64,000 nucleotides of DNA from Mastigias papua. Lineage: Eukaryota > Cnidaria > Scyphozoa > Rhizostomeae > Mastigiidae. The position numbers were made by a program, and so were the translations under genes. The notes under the pieces are model-generated. The model was given only the letters and a program-made list of their open reading frames with translations, made no database searches and was not told the origin of the DNA. Positions 21,796 to 32,890 of the stretch are shown in pieces. The stretch is taken from positions 14,735,759-14,799,758 of the forward strand of contig OZ025271.1 in assembly GCA_964019165.1 (NCBI GenBank), read 5' to 3'. How positions within the stretch are numbered: the first letter of the stretch is position 1; every line of letters starts with the position of its first letter.

Positions 21796-22333
21796 TTGTA
21801 ACGTTCTTACGAAGAAATGAAATCATGAAACAGTTAGGAAAGTTTACGTACTGGGCAAAAACAATTTTATTAAAAAAGTCTGTCTAATGATTGTGTAAAA
21901 TAAAGCTGAAGTCTTTGTGGATGTCGCCTATTCCAGGCTATTTTAAAATGTACCCCATGGCAATCAATGATTTGCTACTGTGTACTTGCATAGATTATAA
22001 TTAAACCAGTTGTGGGGCCGATATACTATATGTCATTAAAGCCTCACCCTAGAGTGCACTTTGAACTAATTGTTGAGCCCACTCTGCTAATAGGGCAAGC
22101 GTTACCCAGTCAAATTATAAATATTAAGACATTATCAGGGATCGCACTTTTCCTATCCCCTTGTTGCACATGTAAACGGTGAACATAAAGAGAAAGAGCG
22201 TCAAATTTGAGTCATTCAAGTCCTTGCAAATTCTCTCCAACATTTTCCCTGAATTCTATTGATGAATTAACAAAAGTGTTGGCGACTTTTGGCTGCATAA
22301 AGCCGTAGTCTTTACTGCGAGCGACTGAACAAG
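21796..22333. other. No recognisable gene
   Basis: AT-rich non-coding sequence. The last ~100 bases may belong to the decayed reading frame that follows. Confidence 0.4.
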
Positions 22334-23368
22334 TTGGAACAATTGAAAATTGAAATGGATAACAATCAAACAGCAGAGATCATGAATCACATTGAAGCAA
22401 TATCTACCCTGAGAACTCAGAGAAAGAGGCCAGACAAGATAACTGTTGGAAAGTTTGTTGCATCCATGCATGGCCTAAGTGAAAATGTGGCCATCGATTC
22501 TATTGAAGCTCAACTAGCAGATGCATGGCTATACAACAAGCAAGACAAGAGAGGCAATGAGTCCCTATAAATTTCATAACTATGGGCAGAGGCAATCACA
22601 ATAATTGAGATGCAAAGAAAGGAAGAGCAAGAAGGAATGCAAAAAGGTCGGCAACATCAAATCTAACACACAAATGGCAAAAAACAAAATATGTATTCAA
22701 ATAAATTACGGTCGAGAGAAGATCCTGTTGTGGCACCAACAAATATAACGTGGTCTTCTGGAATTGCTATGCCAAAGCACAATTTATCGACATTGGCCTT
22801 CGGAGATCCCATGGTGATACCTACCGACACCCCCCAGCTTATCTGAGGGGCCCCACCACATATTCCGGTTTCTGAAGCAGCTATCCCGGATGCTCAGATC
22901 TCTTCAAGACCGGAACTGTTTCTCGACTTTGGCTCATACAATAGCAAGACTAGCAGACTCGGTCTCCAAACTGAACCAGTTATTACAAGAAGAAAGGGAG
23001 TAAATGACAGGCTTCTTTGTGAAAATTTCACACTGAAAACAAAGAATCTAGAGCTGCAGTCAAGCATTGTAAACAAGGCTCAATCTAACATGACTCCCAA
23101 AGGAAATGATCAAGCAATGACAAGAAAAGCTATGGAATTACGCAAATGTCTATTAAATGATGCAGAAATATTCCATAGAGGGGAAACAGTTGCACTCCAA
23201 TTTGCTATTGAAACGTCAAACAAGGAACATGGTACAGACAACAAACAACAGATGCCAACAGAAATCAAAACAAGACCTGCCAAAAAAGATAGGAATCAAG
23301 AGAAACATTCTTTGGGTATGAAAAATTTGTCATACAGCAAAATATCTAGTGTAATTTTGGGAGTTTGA
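22334..23368 (+). pseudogene. Decayed ORF with SAMD1-like winged helix, possibly LINE ORF1
   Basis: A single frame runs 345 codons with about four in-frame stops (TAA 22568-22570, another TAA shortly after, TAA near 22665, TGA near 22841). The N-terminal ~80 residues resemble the SAMD1-type winged helix: I-x3-I-x2-LR-x2-RKRPD, then a GLS helix and an LYNK...GNES wing. The middle is low-complexity. Residues near 225-250 (LLCENFTLKTKNLELQSSI) look like a short coiled coil. I recall similar domain pairings in cnidarian predicted proteins that act as first ORFs of LINEs. No SGNH esterase motif can be confirmed. It lies about 540 bp after a LINE tail but need not belong to that element. Confidence 0.45.
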
Positions 23369-24018
23369 CCACAGTTCTACAGGCATTTTGTTTATTCTGT
23401 TGGTCATGCTTGGTCACAGTTAGCTCTCCTTTTCTTTTTTCCAAATAACTTGCTGGTACTAGCAACTGATAAAGTTGGTCAAAAATGACACAGTTGGTCA
23501 CTTTTTCCATTCATTCCCCTAAGCAAAATTGTCCAGGCACATCACTGTTGAAATGCACTTACTCATTGAATATATCTGACAATTTTGTAACTCGTGTATC
23601 ATGGACTCTTGAGTAATATGTTGCTTTTCCTATCTGAACTCGAAAAACAAAAGTATCAGAAACAATGAAAATTTTTAATCATTTGCGATTCTGTGATTTT
23701 GCAGTGCAGAAGAAACAGTCCATAGAATCCACCCTTCCTCAAATCTCCTATACATTTACTGTGAGCTCTTTTTTCAAGTATTCACCAAAGTCAGTGGTGT
23801 GTAGAAGGACTGTTCAATGTGGTATCACCAAATGAAAGTTATTGACAGCGTTGAAAAATGAATTAAAATTAACAAAAAAGCAACATAACTACAGAAAATT
23901 CACCATCATTGTGGCTATTTTCAACAAAGAACAAAAAGTCAGGTGAACAGCGGGGGTTATCACAAACCGATTCCCTATCTCAGTATGACCCTGAAGTAGT
24001 TCCGGTTGCTTTCTATGA

Positions 24019-24190
24019 CCTTGAGTCGCACCACTGCAAACTTATTCCCATGAACAAATCACAGCCATTACAGAAAGTATGATTCCAGGGTAGCTAAGCA
24101 AATGTTCATTTACAATTAGGGAAGTTGAATGTATCCAATTGTTCACTTTTTAATGATCATTGAAATGATGAAAATAAAGTATCATGGTCT
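24019..24190 (+). repeat. Diverged direct repeat, unit 1
   Basis: It shares an ordered series of blocks with 24554-24743: cttgagtc, gcaaactta, atgaacaaatc, ttacagaaagt, atatccaattgttca-type sequence and aaagtatcat. The units are about 535 bp apart and clearly diverged. No coding sense was found. Confidence 0.7.
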
Positions 24191-24553
24191 CTCGAATACA
24201 TTGTCATTCTTCAATGACTACTAAAAACCGATTGTGTATTCCAGGCTTGAGGATACTTGATGCTCACTCAGCTCAAAAGTTAGGCTTGAATAGTGTCAGC
24301 GAAAAAGCTACCAACTGTAAGCTTTGTTTGCAAATATAGGAAAACACCAAAGATAATGCTTACCACAGTGAGGATGATGACACTGATGATGACAATGAAT
24401 CATAACTTAGTGTGGAATGGAAGTGAAAATGACATCATTAATATAAAAGGATTAAACATGAACTAAGATAGACATTGCACATTTAACTCACCAATCTTTT
24501 CTTTCTGTATTCGTTCTGAAAACAAAGGTTAATGACTATATATTTCATGCAGT

Positions 24554-24743
24554 CAACTTGAGTCACAACAATGCAAACTTATACCAATGAACAAATCGCA
24601 GCTTTTACAGAAAGTGCAATGCCAGGTTAGTTAATTTAGAAATCACAATTGAAAGCAAATGTATATTTACAATAAGGAAAGCTGAATATATCCAATTGTT
24701 CATTTACTATGATCATCGAAAATTATGAAATTAAAGTATCATA
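24554..24743 (+). repeat. Diverged direct repeat, unit 2
   Basis: Second copy of the 24019-24190 unit, with a short extra segment in its middle (about 24635-24655). Confidence 0.7.
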
Positions 24744-25696
24744 CGCTTTAATTCCTTAATGATCATTGCAACTCACCAAGGGTGATGGTCACTGGCGAGC
24801 TGATGCAAGTAGAGAAGGACACATCTTAAGGGGGTTAGGAAAGGTTTCATAGATATGGAAAAGGAGCAAGAAAGGGGAGAATCTTACATTCCTGGTCGAT
24901 TTTCATGAGAAGACCCTTATCTTGACTTTAATTTACATTTTCTTAAAATGAAATTTTTGGTGTTATATCAAACTTTCATACAACATTTTTCAATGATTAT
25001 TCATTAAAAATCCTTCTAATTTAGCAAATGAGTTGTGAAGGGACTGATCTACATGTTTTAGAATTGAACTGAGAGTCAAAGTTTGATACCACCATTTATT
25101 TCCAAAGTGCAATACAAATTTTCAGTAAACAATTTCTTAAAATTAAAAGAAATTTCTTATTAAGTAAATATAAAACTTTTAGTGCTGGCCCCTACTCTAC
25201 TTTACTAGCGAACACATCACAAAGTTGGATTCATTAGGCTACTCGCCCATGAGAAACTTGACATGAAAGTTATCTGTACTTTTGTATAATTATGTAGATG
25301 ACGTCATCAATTATAAAAATGCATGCAAACAACCTACGTAACAATTGCTTTAAAATCCAACAGAATATGAAGATAAGGGAGCAGTACCAAAGTACATTGA
25401 TTGTTTTTGAAGTGTTCTAAGTAGTGTGTAACCACCACCTTAATGAAAGAAACCATGGTGGTTCAAAAGTGAACCTACTGCAGAATTAAGATTGCTTCAA
25501 CATTAAACTAGTTATTTTCAAAAGGCCTGGCAAGAGCTACCAGTGACGACAGCTCCAATGAATCGAGCAACTTGTTTGGCCTGTACTCAAAATATTCTTC
25601 AGGAGACTTTGCTTCAAAGCAACTGAGGTAGGGTAATTAATTTCATACGGAAGTTGAAAGGGGATAGAGCAAGGCTGGATGAACTGTCAAAAACTA

Positions 25697-25746
25697 AAGA
25701 TAGCTGAAGATAGCTGAAGATAGCTGAAGATAACTGAAGATAACTG
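25697..25746 (+). repeat. Five-copy 10-bp tandem repeat
   Basis: Five tandem copies of a 10-mer (agatagctga, changing to agataactga in the last two). There is no associated gene. Confidence 0.9.
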
Positions 25747-25992
25747 CATTCATTAAAAGAGCAAAGCAGTATCAGAAAGAGCAGTAGAAGAAACATAGAG
25801 AAGAAACATCGTATTGGCAATTAATGAAGGAGGCGTTGCAATGAAAACCAGACAAGCAGGGTGGTCAAACTAGAGGAACAAATGAGGGATAGCATGGTTA
25901 AGAATGCTGCTGGTAACAGAAAGTGGTTTGAAAAATTCCTGGCCCTCTGTAAGCTATGAGAGTTTAGAACTATTCATATGAAGGTGACCATT

Positions 25993-26124
25993 TGACAAGA
26001 TAATACCATAAAACGATGTCAGAGCAACTGGTTCTGATAATAAGACATCTTCAGCATTGGGAGTATTATTGATGAATTAAATGACTGCTTTAGAGCTATC
26101 ATTAGGAAACAGCTAATTAGAATG
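25993..26124 (+). repeat. Dispersed repeat, copy 2
   Basis: Related to 7389-7520; it ends a few bases before the PLE fragment. The shared blocks are listed under copy 1. Confidence 0.6.
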
Positions 26125-26135
26125 TAAATAGTGGA

Positions 26136-26880
26136 TTGTTTTGGGCAATGGCCATGATCTGTCTTCAATCAAAAAGTGTAAACAACGAGGGGGTTCTTGC
26201 AGAATTTGAAATTTTATACGCTCAACTTGCCAGGCACAAGCCAATTTCATCCGACAAGCTCAATGTTCTAAAAGCCAAGCTAAGTGATTTGGCACACGCT
26301 TACTGTGGCACTCCAGTCGACCTATTAGATTTTAGTACGCATAATGAACATTTTCAGGTTATCATACTCTTGTGTTCTAATGAACAGATCCTAATCAAAA
26401 AACCTGATAAGGGATCTGGAGTCGTCATCTTAAACAAAAGTGATTACATCCAAAAGATGGGCAATATTCTCGACGTTAAAACTAACTTTTTGAACATGGG
26501 CAGTGTTGATCAGCATGATAATACGGATAGAGGACCGAGCAGAAGTTACAAAAACGTCTCTTAGACTTAATTAACCAAATCATCCTGACTTGTGATATTT
26601 ATGATAGGATTCGACCCACAGGTAGCCATTTTAGGCTTAGGTTCAATAAGTATAGGGCGTGTTATCGTAGGTTTAGGTCTGGGTCTTCAGTTCCCCAGAT
26701 GGACTTTTCAGACATTTCTCGGAGGAAGGACATTATGGGTTTGTGGAAGACATTCGTGTCACTGTAATTGATAAACTTATTGGGAGGGATAGGACACGTG
26801 ACAGTTTCTGGCAAAATTAGCTGGACATTTTCACACCCCGGGGTCTTAATGTTAAGAAAGTAGACACATAGAATTATCAT
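26136..26880 (+). pseudogene. Penelope-like element, internally deleted
   Basis: The frame from 26136 reads as the N-terminal part of a PLE polyprotein: AEFEILYAQLARHKP, ADLAHAYCG-type sequence, then KKPDKGSGVVILNKSDY and QHDNT. A frameshift follows near 26525, after which the next frame reaches IRPTGS. It then joins directly (about 26625) to the C-terminal GIY-YIG endonuclease region: FRLRFNKYRACYRRF, IDKLIGRDRTRDSFW and FTPRGLNVKKVD. The RT palm and most of the endonuclease are thus missing in one deletion. The copy is dead. Its 3' UTR (26880-27316) leads into a hammerhead-like motif. Confidence 0.8.
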
Positions 26881-27316
26881 TTATTTGATTTGGCTGGTTT
26901 ATTCTATATGTATTCACTGTTTATTCTCCTCTTTTTACTTTATGTCATAGCTTCTACTTTAATTTAGTTATGCTTCTCTATAACATTATTTATGTCGCCC
27001 CTTTTCTGACTGTATCTCTCTCCTCTCAATATCGTCCTTTCTAGGTCATACTGGGTTTCCTTTTCATTTTATGTTACTTTACACCCACTTTGTTCTCGCA
27101 TGGTTTTCTCTCAACCCCACTGGGACAGAAGGTATCAGAGTCTCCAACACCCTTTTCTCTTATGCTAAATATAATTCCCCTTCCATTCAATTGTAAGTGC
27201 TATCCATTGTAAGTCCTGTCTCATTGTGTAAAGCGCTCTATTGTTGTAAGTTAATTAGATATTGTTCCTTTGCTCTTGTCGTTATATACGAGCTGTATGT
27301 ACCGGGAATGTTATAA

Positions 27317-27345
27317 CTGATGAAGGCTTGTGCCGAAACGTTGTA
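27317..27345 (+). ncRNA. Hammerhead-like motif at a PLE terminus
   Basis: CTGATGA, a GGC/GCC stem with a UUGU loop, GAAAC, then GTT and GTA follow in the order of a hammerhead core with a very short stem III, as reported for PLE terminal repeats. It lies downstream of a PLE 3' UTR. Stem I pairing is poor by eye, so catalysis in this copy is uncertain. Confidence 0.55.
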
Positions 27346-27352
27346 GAGTTGG

Positions 27353-27523
27353 AATTTTTTCTTGAGGGTCTGGTTATGTCTTTAAAAATTTCTTTATCAT
27401 CAGAGCTATTTGAGTGTATATAAATATTTATACATATATTTATATATACATATTTATATACACTCAAATAGCTCCAATGAAAAAGAAAGTTTTAAAGACA
27501 TAAATTGACCCTCAAGAAAAAAT
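27353..27523. repeat. Imperfect palindrome next to the PLE terminus
   Basis: The left arm (27353-27426) starts aattttttcttgagggtc and the right arm (about 27452-27523) is its inverted, slightly diverged copy. The spacer is TA-rich. The palindrome lies between the hammerhead-like motif and a (TA)n tract, suggesting two PLE ends joined head to head. Confidence 0.8.
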
Positions 27524-27602
27524 TATATATATATAGTATATTTGTGGTTTATTCTATTTATGTAATTTATATACGTTGTGGATGCGGCTTAGGATTAGTT
27601 TG

Positions 27603-27605
<3 letters not shown>

Positions 27606-27697
<92 letters not shown>
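27606..27697. repeat. (TA)n microsatellite
   Basis: About 92 bp of TA repeat downstream of the PLE palindrome. Confidence 0.95.
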
Positions 27698-27700
<3 letters not shown>

Positions 27701-28825
27701 AAAAAATCAGGTAGACAGTGATTTTAACCAGAGCATCAGAGCTATACAGAAGAAATCAGAACTACTTCTGCTAGGTGTGTGCATCCTGAAATCAACACCA
27801 CTCATGGTATGATCTTTCTATATTCTTATTAAAAAGTAGTAGTTCATAATAAAATAATCTCAGCAACAAATTATTAAAAGCACTTGATTTACAAATTCAG
27901 GGGTCACGAGTTCAAACTCCGCTCATGCCAGTTATTATCTCATACTTTATTTTTCATTTCTTCCAAATCCTGTTGTCTTTACCAGATTGCAGAAATAGTT
28001 ACGGCTACACAGATCTAGGCCGGAAGAAGATTTTACTTTGTGTGTCGTATTTGACGAAGGCGTATAATTACTATCAAAAATCCAGCTTCAGCAAAGGTTA
28101 ATGGTCATAGTACATCGGTTGTAAAAGGCATAGCCCTTGTATAGTAGACATAAGCAATGCAGAATTCGAGAACTTTGGCTAGTTTTGATTGTCTTAAAAG
28201 AGGACAGCTTATGATGAAGATATGACTAGCTGAGGAAGATGGGGTATTTTTCTGGACTCTAGTCCTTACATACATAATACTTTCTCTTCCCCCATCCCAG
28301 TGACAAATAATGACCGCTTCCTAATTTGATGGAATGTTCGAAATGAACCAATTTGCTTGGTTATCAAGGCAGTTGAGAAAATGATGCTTCTGAAGTATGT
28401 GCGGGTGCGACTCGTGGCAATGAACACTGTCGATGACATGTGCATGACATCCAAGGAATGGGTGTGTTGTCTGATAGACTACCCGACATTCTTTGATAGA
28501 CTTCTAATGTTGTCGACACCATACTAGATGGCTTTTGTGCACATCTCCAGAAAAATGCATGATGTGCCGACCGTCTTCATATTTTAGTGACATTCTAATG
28601 GAATTTGCAGATAAAAGGGAAATTTCAAGAAAATATAAGGACAAGCTGTGCCGAAAAAATGCAACCTGTGCAATAGAAATGTTTTTCAATGGTGTGAGTG
28701 ATGCTTCCTCAACACCCTCTACTTTGAAACAGACTTGAAGGTTATATTAGTACATATTCATTAATGTTTGGGCCTTCTAAACACTCAACCCCGAAAATAT
28801 CCATCAATGTACATCCCTAGGGATA
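27698..28825. other. No recognisable gene
   Basis: Short frames on both strands near 28266-28740 show no family resemblance. The sequence ends at the target-site duplication of the next transposon. Confidence 0.4.
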
Positions 28826-28833
28826 ATACGTGT

Positions 28834-30420
28834 CAAGGGGCAATTCACTACGCAAAATAGCTTACGAGATTTCCCGGATGTCGGAAATCCCAAAAGAAAT
28901 TTGGCGGGGATTTTCAGGATTTCGTGCAAATTTGTCCGAGATTTCCGGATGTCCGAAGATTGTTATCAAGGATTTCTGGATTTCCAGGGATTTCCAAAAC
29001 ACTCAAATCAACAACATTCCCCCTGGCATTCCATTGTAAATTCCATCGACAGGGACAAAAATACCGGGGGTGTGTGTGGGATGTAACACACCCAAACAGA
29101 TAAACTAGCGCAGTTTGCATGGCAACTGAATCTCTTTGCAGGGCAATAATGCTATCAAAGAATCGTGCCATATATGTGTTGTATAGCGTGGCTCCTCCAC
29201 CTTAACGGATGATGTCATGCACGCAGTTAAAGATGTTTCGTCAACAAACATTGCACCATGATTGCACATAAAGATTAAACCGCTAACTATTGGACAATTT
29301 ATTGATCATAATTCCTTATTGGTTGTTTCTATATTATTGCACCATCTTTTGTAATGATTAGTATAAAGTAGCTTGGTTTTTATTGTAAGTCAGTGTTTGA
29401 AGAAGTAGCAAAGAATTAGCTGAAGTAGACGAAATTCATACCTGAAGATACTTGATGTGTTAAAGCGAAGAATTCGTAAGTGCTATACCCATATTGCATA
29501 TTACCGATATTAGTGCAAGAGAACCCTCTTGCTCTTCCATGTTATAATTTAGGGTTAGGAAGTTTGTAGCAAGTGAAGACAAGTATACCCTAAATAAAAC
29601 ATATGTTTTCCAGCACATATTGTGGCGGAATAACTTTCATTCGGCGCACTGGCGTTAGAGTTTGATTCTAACCCCCATCCTTCTTCAGACCCCCATCCTT
29701 CTTCCATTCCTCTTTCGCAGTAATCCTTTATTATTGCAAAAGTAAGGCTTACATGCCTCCAATTCACAGAACCTGTTAGTGCTACCTTAGTGTATAGAGA
29801 ATCCATTCTCTGGAATGAACTCTACATAGGATAAGTGCAATTTTGATATCAATCAGATGAGAATAGTTGGCAAAGACGATATTATATCTTACAACTACTG
29901 CCACAATGGCAATATTTAAAGCCTATTGTCATTTATAGATGCAACTTTCGAAGTGCAAAATCCAATGTTGCAGGGCAAAAACCTCTAACACCCCCCAATG
30001 AAACTATGCTAGTTTCGCCCCTGTCCACCTAATAAAGCAAAGAAGAAACAACACTTGTAGACTACGATGAAAAAGTCGCAACTAATGTATATCATTCCAC
30101 AATAGAAGAAGATGAAGCTATGACCAATCAAATGTCATTCTTCCTTTCTAATCTGGAAGAACATCTGTCAGCAAACTAGATGAAATTGAAAATGAGCAAT
30201 TAGCATTAAACTCCAAAAATGTATCATTTATTGTGCACATATAATTATCCATGGACAAATATCCAGGTTTGAAGAAGAATTCAAGTGGCTTGAATTTTAC
30301 CATGTCTTCTCCTTCTGCATACTTAAATCCTTGAAACCAGATGGCGAAAACACCAATGGTTTTGAAGGATGGTTTTCTCATGTCAACGAATTCCGACAAG
30401 TATTGCCGCTCTCTTTTATT
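28834..30420. other. Non-coding part of the 3.3-kb transposon
   Basis: No domain-bearing frame was seen. Minus-strand frames at 29555-29806 and 30148-30399 are short and unrecognised; the latter, immediately downstream of the long frame, could be a decayed extension of it. Confidence 0.4.
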
Positions 30421-31779
30421 TCATACCAAACATAAAAATTGAATGATTCTAACAAACAAGCATTTTGAGGAATCGTCAACCCTTTTGAAAATACACAGAT
30501 GGTCACAGTTGACGGTTTCTTGATGTCCACAATCATGAATAGGGCTGCTGGAGAAAATGTGCTTTAGTTGCTCCGAACGAACTCGAAGAAGCTGATCACT
30601 TGACAACTGGAAGTTCTCTTGCAGGAGATACAATGCTGTACTCTTTCTAATGTAAGCGCCATTATACTGTATAAAAGGTGACTTTGTTGCTGTCAGCGCA
30701 TTAGGCCTTTTCTCCACATTGTATGTTCTTCCTTGATTCTCTCCCACTGACTCTTCAATGCCAACGTAAATAGGAATTCCTGGCGCTTCATTTCTCCTCA
30801 ATTTTAAAATGGATAGATCTTCATTAGCACATAAAAGTTCTGCCTGGGTCATTGGAGATTGCATATTTGACTCCATGATATCCTCATTGTTGGGCAGCAA
30901 TAATGCTTCTTCGTATAAACCTTCATTGTCAATCGAAACAGCCTCACTCACAGCATATTCAAGGCCTTTCACCAGGTCTCTATCACTGTATGAAGTAAGC
31001 CTCATCCCACAATCAGCTGCAAGCTTTACTGCATCTCTTTTCCCATCTAAGATTTGCTGGGTCATGGATTGCACCGTAGGGATACAGAATGTTTCACCAG
31101 TGTCTTCTTTTATCTGGAAAAGCCTTCTGCCTAATCTATGGAAAAGGATGCTATTGTCAGACTCTGATGATGATATAAATTCAAGCTTGTGAATCTTTTC
31201 CAGACTTCCTTTCATTGAAAAATTGACAACAGTTGAAAAAGTTGGTGTCATTGACCTCAGAAGTCGAAATAACTGCTCACAAGATTGTGATCCAGGCATC
31301 CAGACTCGAAGACATTCTATTCGGAATGTTTTGGTAGCATAGTTATAAACAAGGTTCAATAGCATGTGTGCATTCAGTTCTATGTATACATAGGCATTAT
31401 TTATGATGAAATGGTCAGATTCACTTAACTCATTGCATTCAAGCCATGTTCTCCATATCCTCATGAAGAATACCACCTTCCACATTAGATACAATCGAGT
31501 TGCTGGAGATATTGCTTTGATAAAAACACACTCCTTGATATGATGCATTAATGCTAAGTACACTGCAGTACCAGAAGTACTAAACCTATTCATTTTATCC
31601 ACTTCGTGCTTTTCCTTGAGCTTGATGATGGATGCTTTCCTTGCATAACCACAGAACTGCGTGATTTTCTTCAAATTGTTCCCACATGGGGGTATGATAT
31701 TCCATATTTCGAGGAATTTCCTGCAAATCCCCCTCAGTTCACCGTCGATCGGTAATTCCACTCTCATCCACTTCCACAA
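30421..31779 (-). CDS. Orphan protein inside the 3.3-kb DNA transposon
   Basis: A 452-residue frame that I do not assign to a named family. Residues ~80-150 form long hydrophobic/aromatic helices (LYLMWKVVFFMRIWRTW, FIINNAYVYIELNAH). Residues ~165-205 carry GSQSCEQLFRLLRSM and TFSTVVNFS. A SQ-x2-E-x2-F-x3-R pattern near a transposase C-terminus recalls the SQ-x2-E-x-F segment of P-element/THAP9-type proteins, but this is only a resemblance. The C-terminal third is hydrophilic and ends with a Cys/His cluster (DCGHQETVNCDHLC). The frame upstream (31780-31870) continues in another frame, so a frameshift near 31750 probably removed the N-terminus. Confidence 0.6.
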   Translation of the reverse strand: MWKWMRVELPIDGELRGICRKFLEIWNIIPPCGNNLKKITQFCGYARKASIIKLKEKHEVDKMNRFSTSGTAVYLALMHHIKECVFIKAISPATRLYLMWKVVFFMRIWRTWLECNELSESDHFIINNAYVYIELNAHMLLNLVYNYATKTFRIECLRVWMPGSQSCEQLFRLLRSMTPTFSTVVNFSMKGSLEKIHKLEFISSSESDNSILFHRLGRRLFQIKEDTGETFCIPTVQSMTQQILDGKRDAVKLAADCGMRLTSYSDRDLVKGLEYAVSEAVSIDNEGLYEEALLLPNNEDIMESNMQSPMTQAELLCANEDLSILKLRRNEAPGIPIYVGIEESVGENQGRTYNVEKRPNALTATKSPFIQYNGAYIRKSTALYLLQENFQLSSDQLLRVRSEQLKHIFSSSPIHDCGHQETVNCDHLCIFKRVDDSSKCLFVRIIQFLCLV

Positions 31780-32192
31780 TGTCCATCGCTGGGTAACGTG
31801 TTTGAGATTGTGCTGGTGACTTTGTCTAGCATGCGATCAAATTCCATGGCAACCAACAAAGTGCTCCTGCAGTGCGCCCTTTAACTGACTTCCACTGGCC
31901 AAGCTCTGTTATGAATTTTGAACTTTGTGTCCCCTTGGAACACAATTTGAGCGAATTTGTAGCATAATTTTAGTACTAGCATGGTAACTTTGTGAGCAAT
32001 CTCAAAGTAAAGACTGTTCGAAAGATTTAAAGGATTTCGGGATTTTCCTGGGGATTTCCAGGGATTTCAGATTTCCAAAAGATTTCACGAGGATTTCGGG
32101 GTTTTTTTCCGGGTTTCCAAGCAGGGTGTACGGGATTTCCGAAGTAAAATGCCCCTCGATACATGTATCTTAACAGGAATTCACCTCTCCAA

Positions 32193-32890
32193 TCATCTCA
32201 GACTACAGATGATAGCATCAACGTATGATTGTTCACAGGTAATGGAATGATACAATCGAGTATCTAAATCCACAACCTTCTTGACGAACCACGTAAACAA
32301 TATGTAGAACCTATTTTTAACATAAACAAGGTGGTTGAATGTAAATTCAGTGCTATTCAATCTAATTGTAAGTTTACTTAATAAGCCCTCAAAGTTTGGC
32401 CCCAAAGGAGTGACCAGTATTGACCTCCATTTACATTTATTAAACAAATCATGCTTGTTCACATCAGATCCTAACTGAAATATTCCTCTTAAGCTTTGTT
32501 CATATGGTGTCCATTCGTATTTATATGCACTTAAAGGTATTATGCTAGGCGCCACAAAAGTGCAAACAGGCAATATCAACACCAAACATGTATCTTGTAT
32601 TGGTTTCATCGTTTCCCTTTAAAATGACTGTTTGCCTCAATGTAACGTACAATATATGAGGAGAACATAATTCGCGAGTAAAGTAATAGATAGAGCATGA
32701 CCATAGTTTTCCCTTTTAAGCGAATTAAAATGCAAACAAATTCCACCAAAAGGAATTCATTTGCCAACCCTCCTAAAACAAGACCAGCTGGGCAAGCGAG
32801 AGCTGCTGTGGGAATACCTCCATGTGTATTAGAAATAATGAACGATCCCTTGAAAATCAGCTTGCTGAATGGGCTACCATCCTTAAACAA
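32193..32890 (-). other. Two overlapping short frames, unassigned
   Basis: Frames 32890-32606 (94 residues) and 32609-32193 (138 residues) overlap by four bases. Both are rich in hydrophobic residues. I recognise no domain, and in an animal genome such an overlap has no operon meaning. They may be chance frames. Confidence 0.2.

Larger units (their letters stand above)
23369..25690. other. No recognisable gene; contains a diverged duplication
   Basis: More than 2 kb of AT-rich sequence without domain-bearing frames. The one structure I can support is a pair of related segments at 24019-24190 and 24554-24743. Confidence 0.5.
28826..32166. mobile_element. DNA transposon, 3,325 bp, with 8-bp TSD (P- or hAT-like)
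   Basis: The element spans 28834-32158. Its ends are inverted: left CAAGGGGCAATTCACTACG, right (complement) CGAGGGGCATTTTACTTCG. It is flanked by ATACGTGT (28826-28833) and ATACATGT (32159-32166), an 8-bp TSD with one transition. Both subterminal regions (28868-29010 and 32025-32120) are packed with GGATTTCC-type motifs, which may be transposase sites. It contains one long minus-strand frame (30421-31779). An 8-bp TSD suits the hAT, P and a few other superfamilies, and I cannot choose among them. Confidence 0.75.

Noticed and set aside
30148..30399. Second gene of the 3.3-kb transposon
   Set aside because: The 83-residue frame shows no motif and may be chance or a decayed extension of the neighbouring frame.
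32193..32890. Possible host gene pair on the minus strand
   Set aside because: There is no recognisable domain, conserved motif or splice pattern; kept only as an unassigned low-confidence entry.
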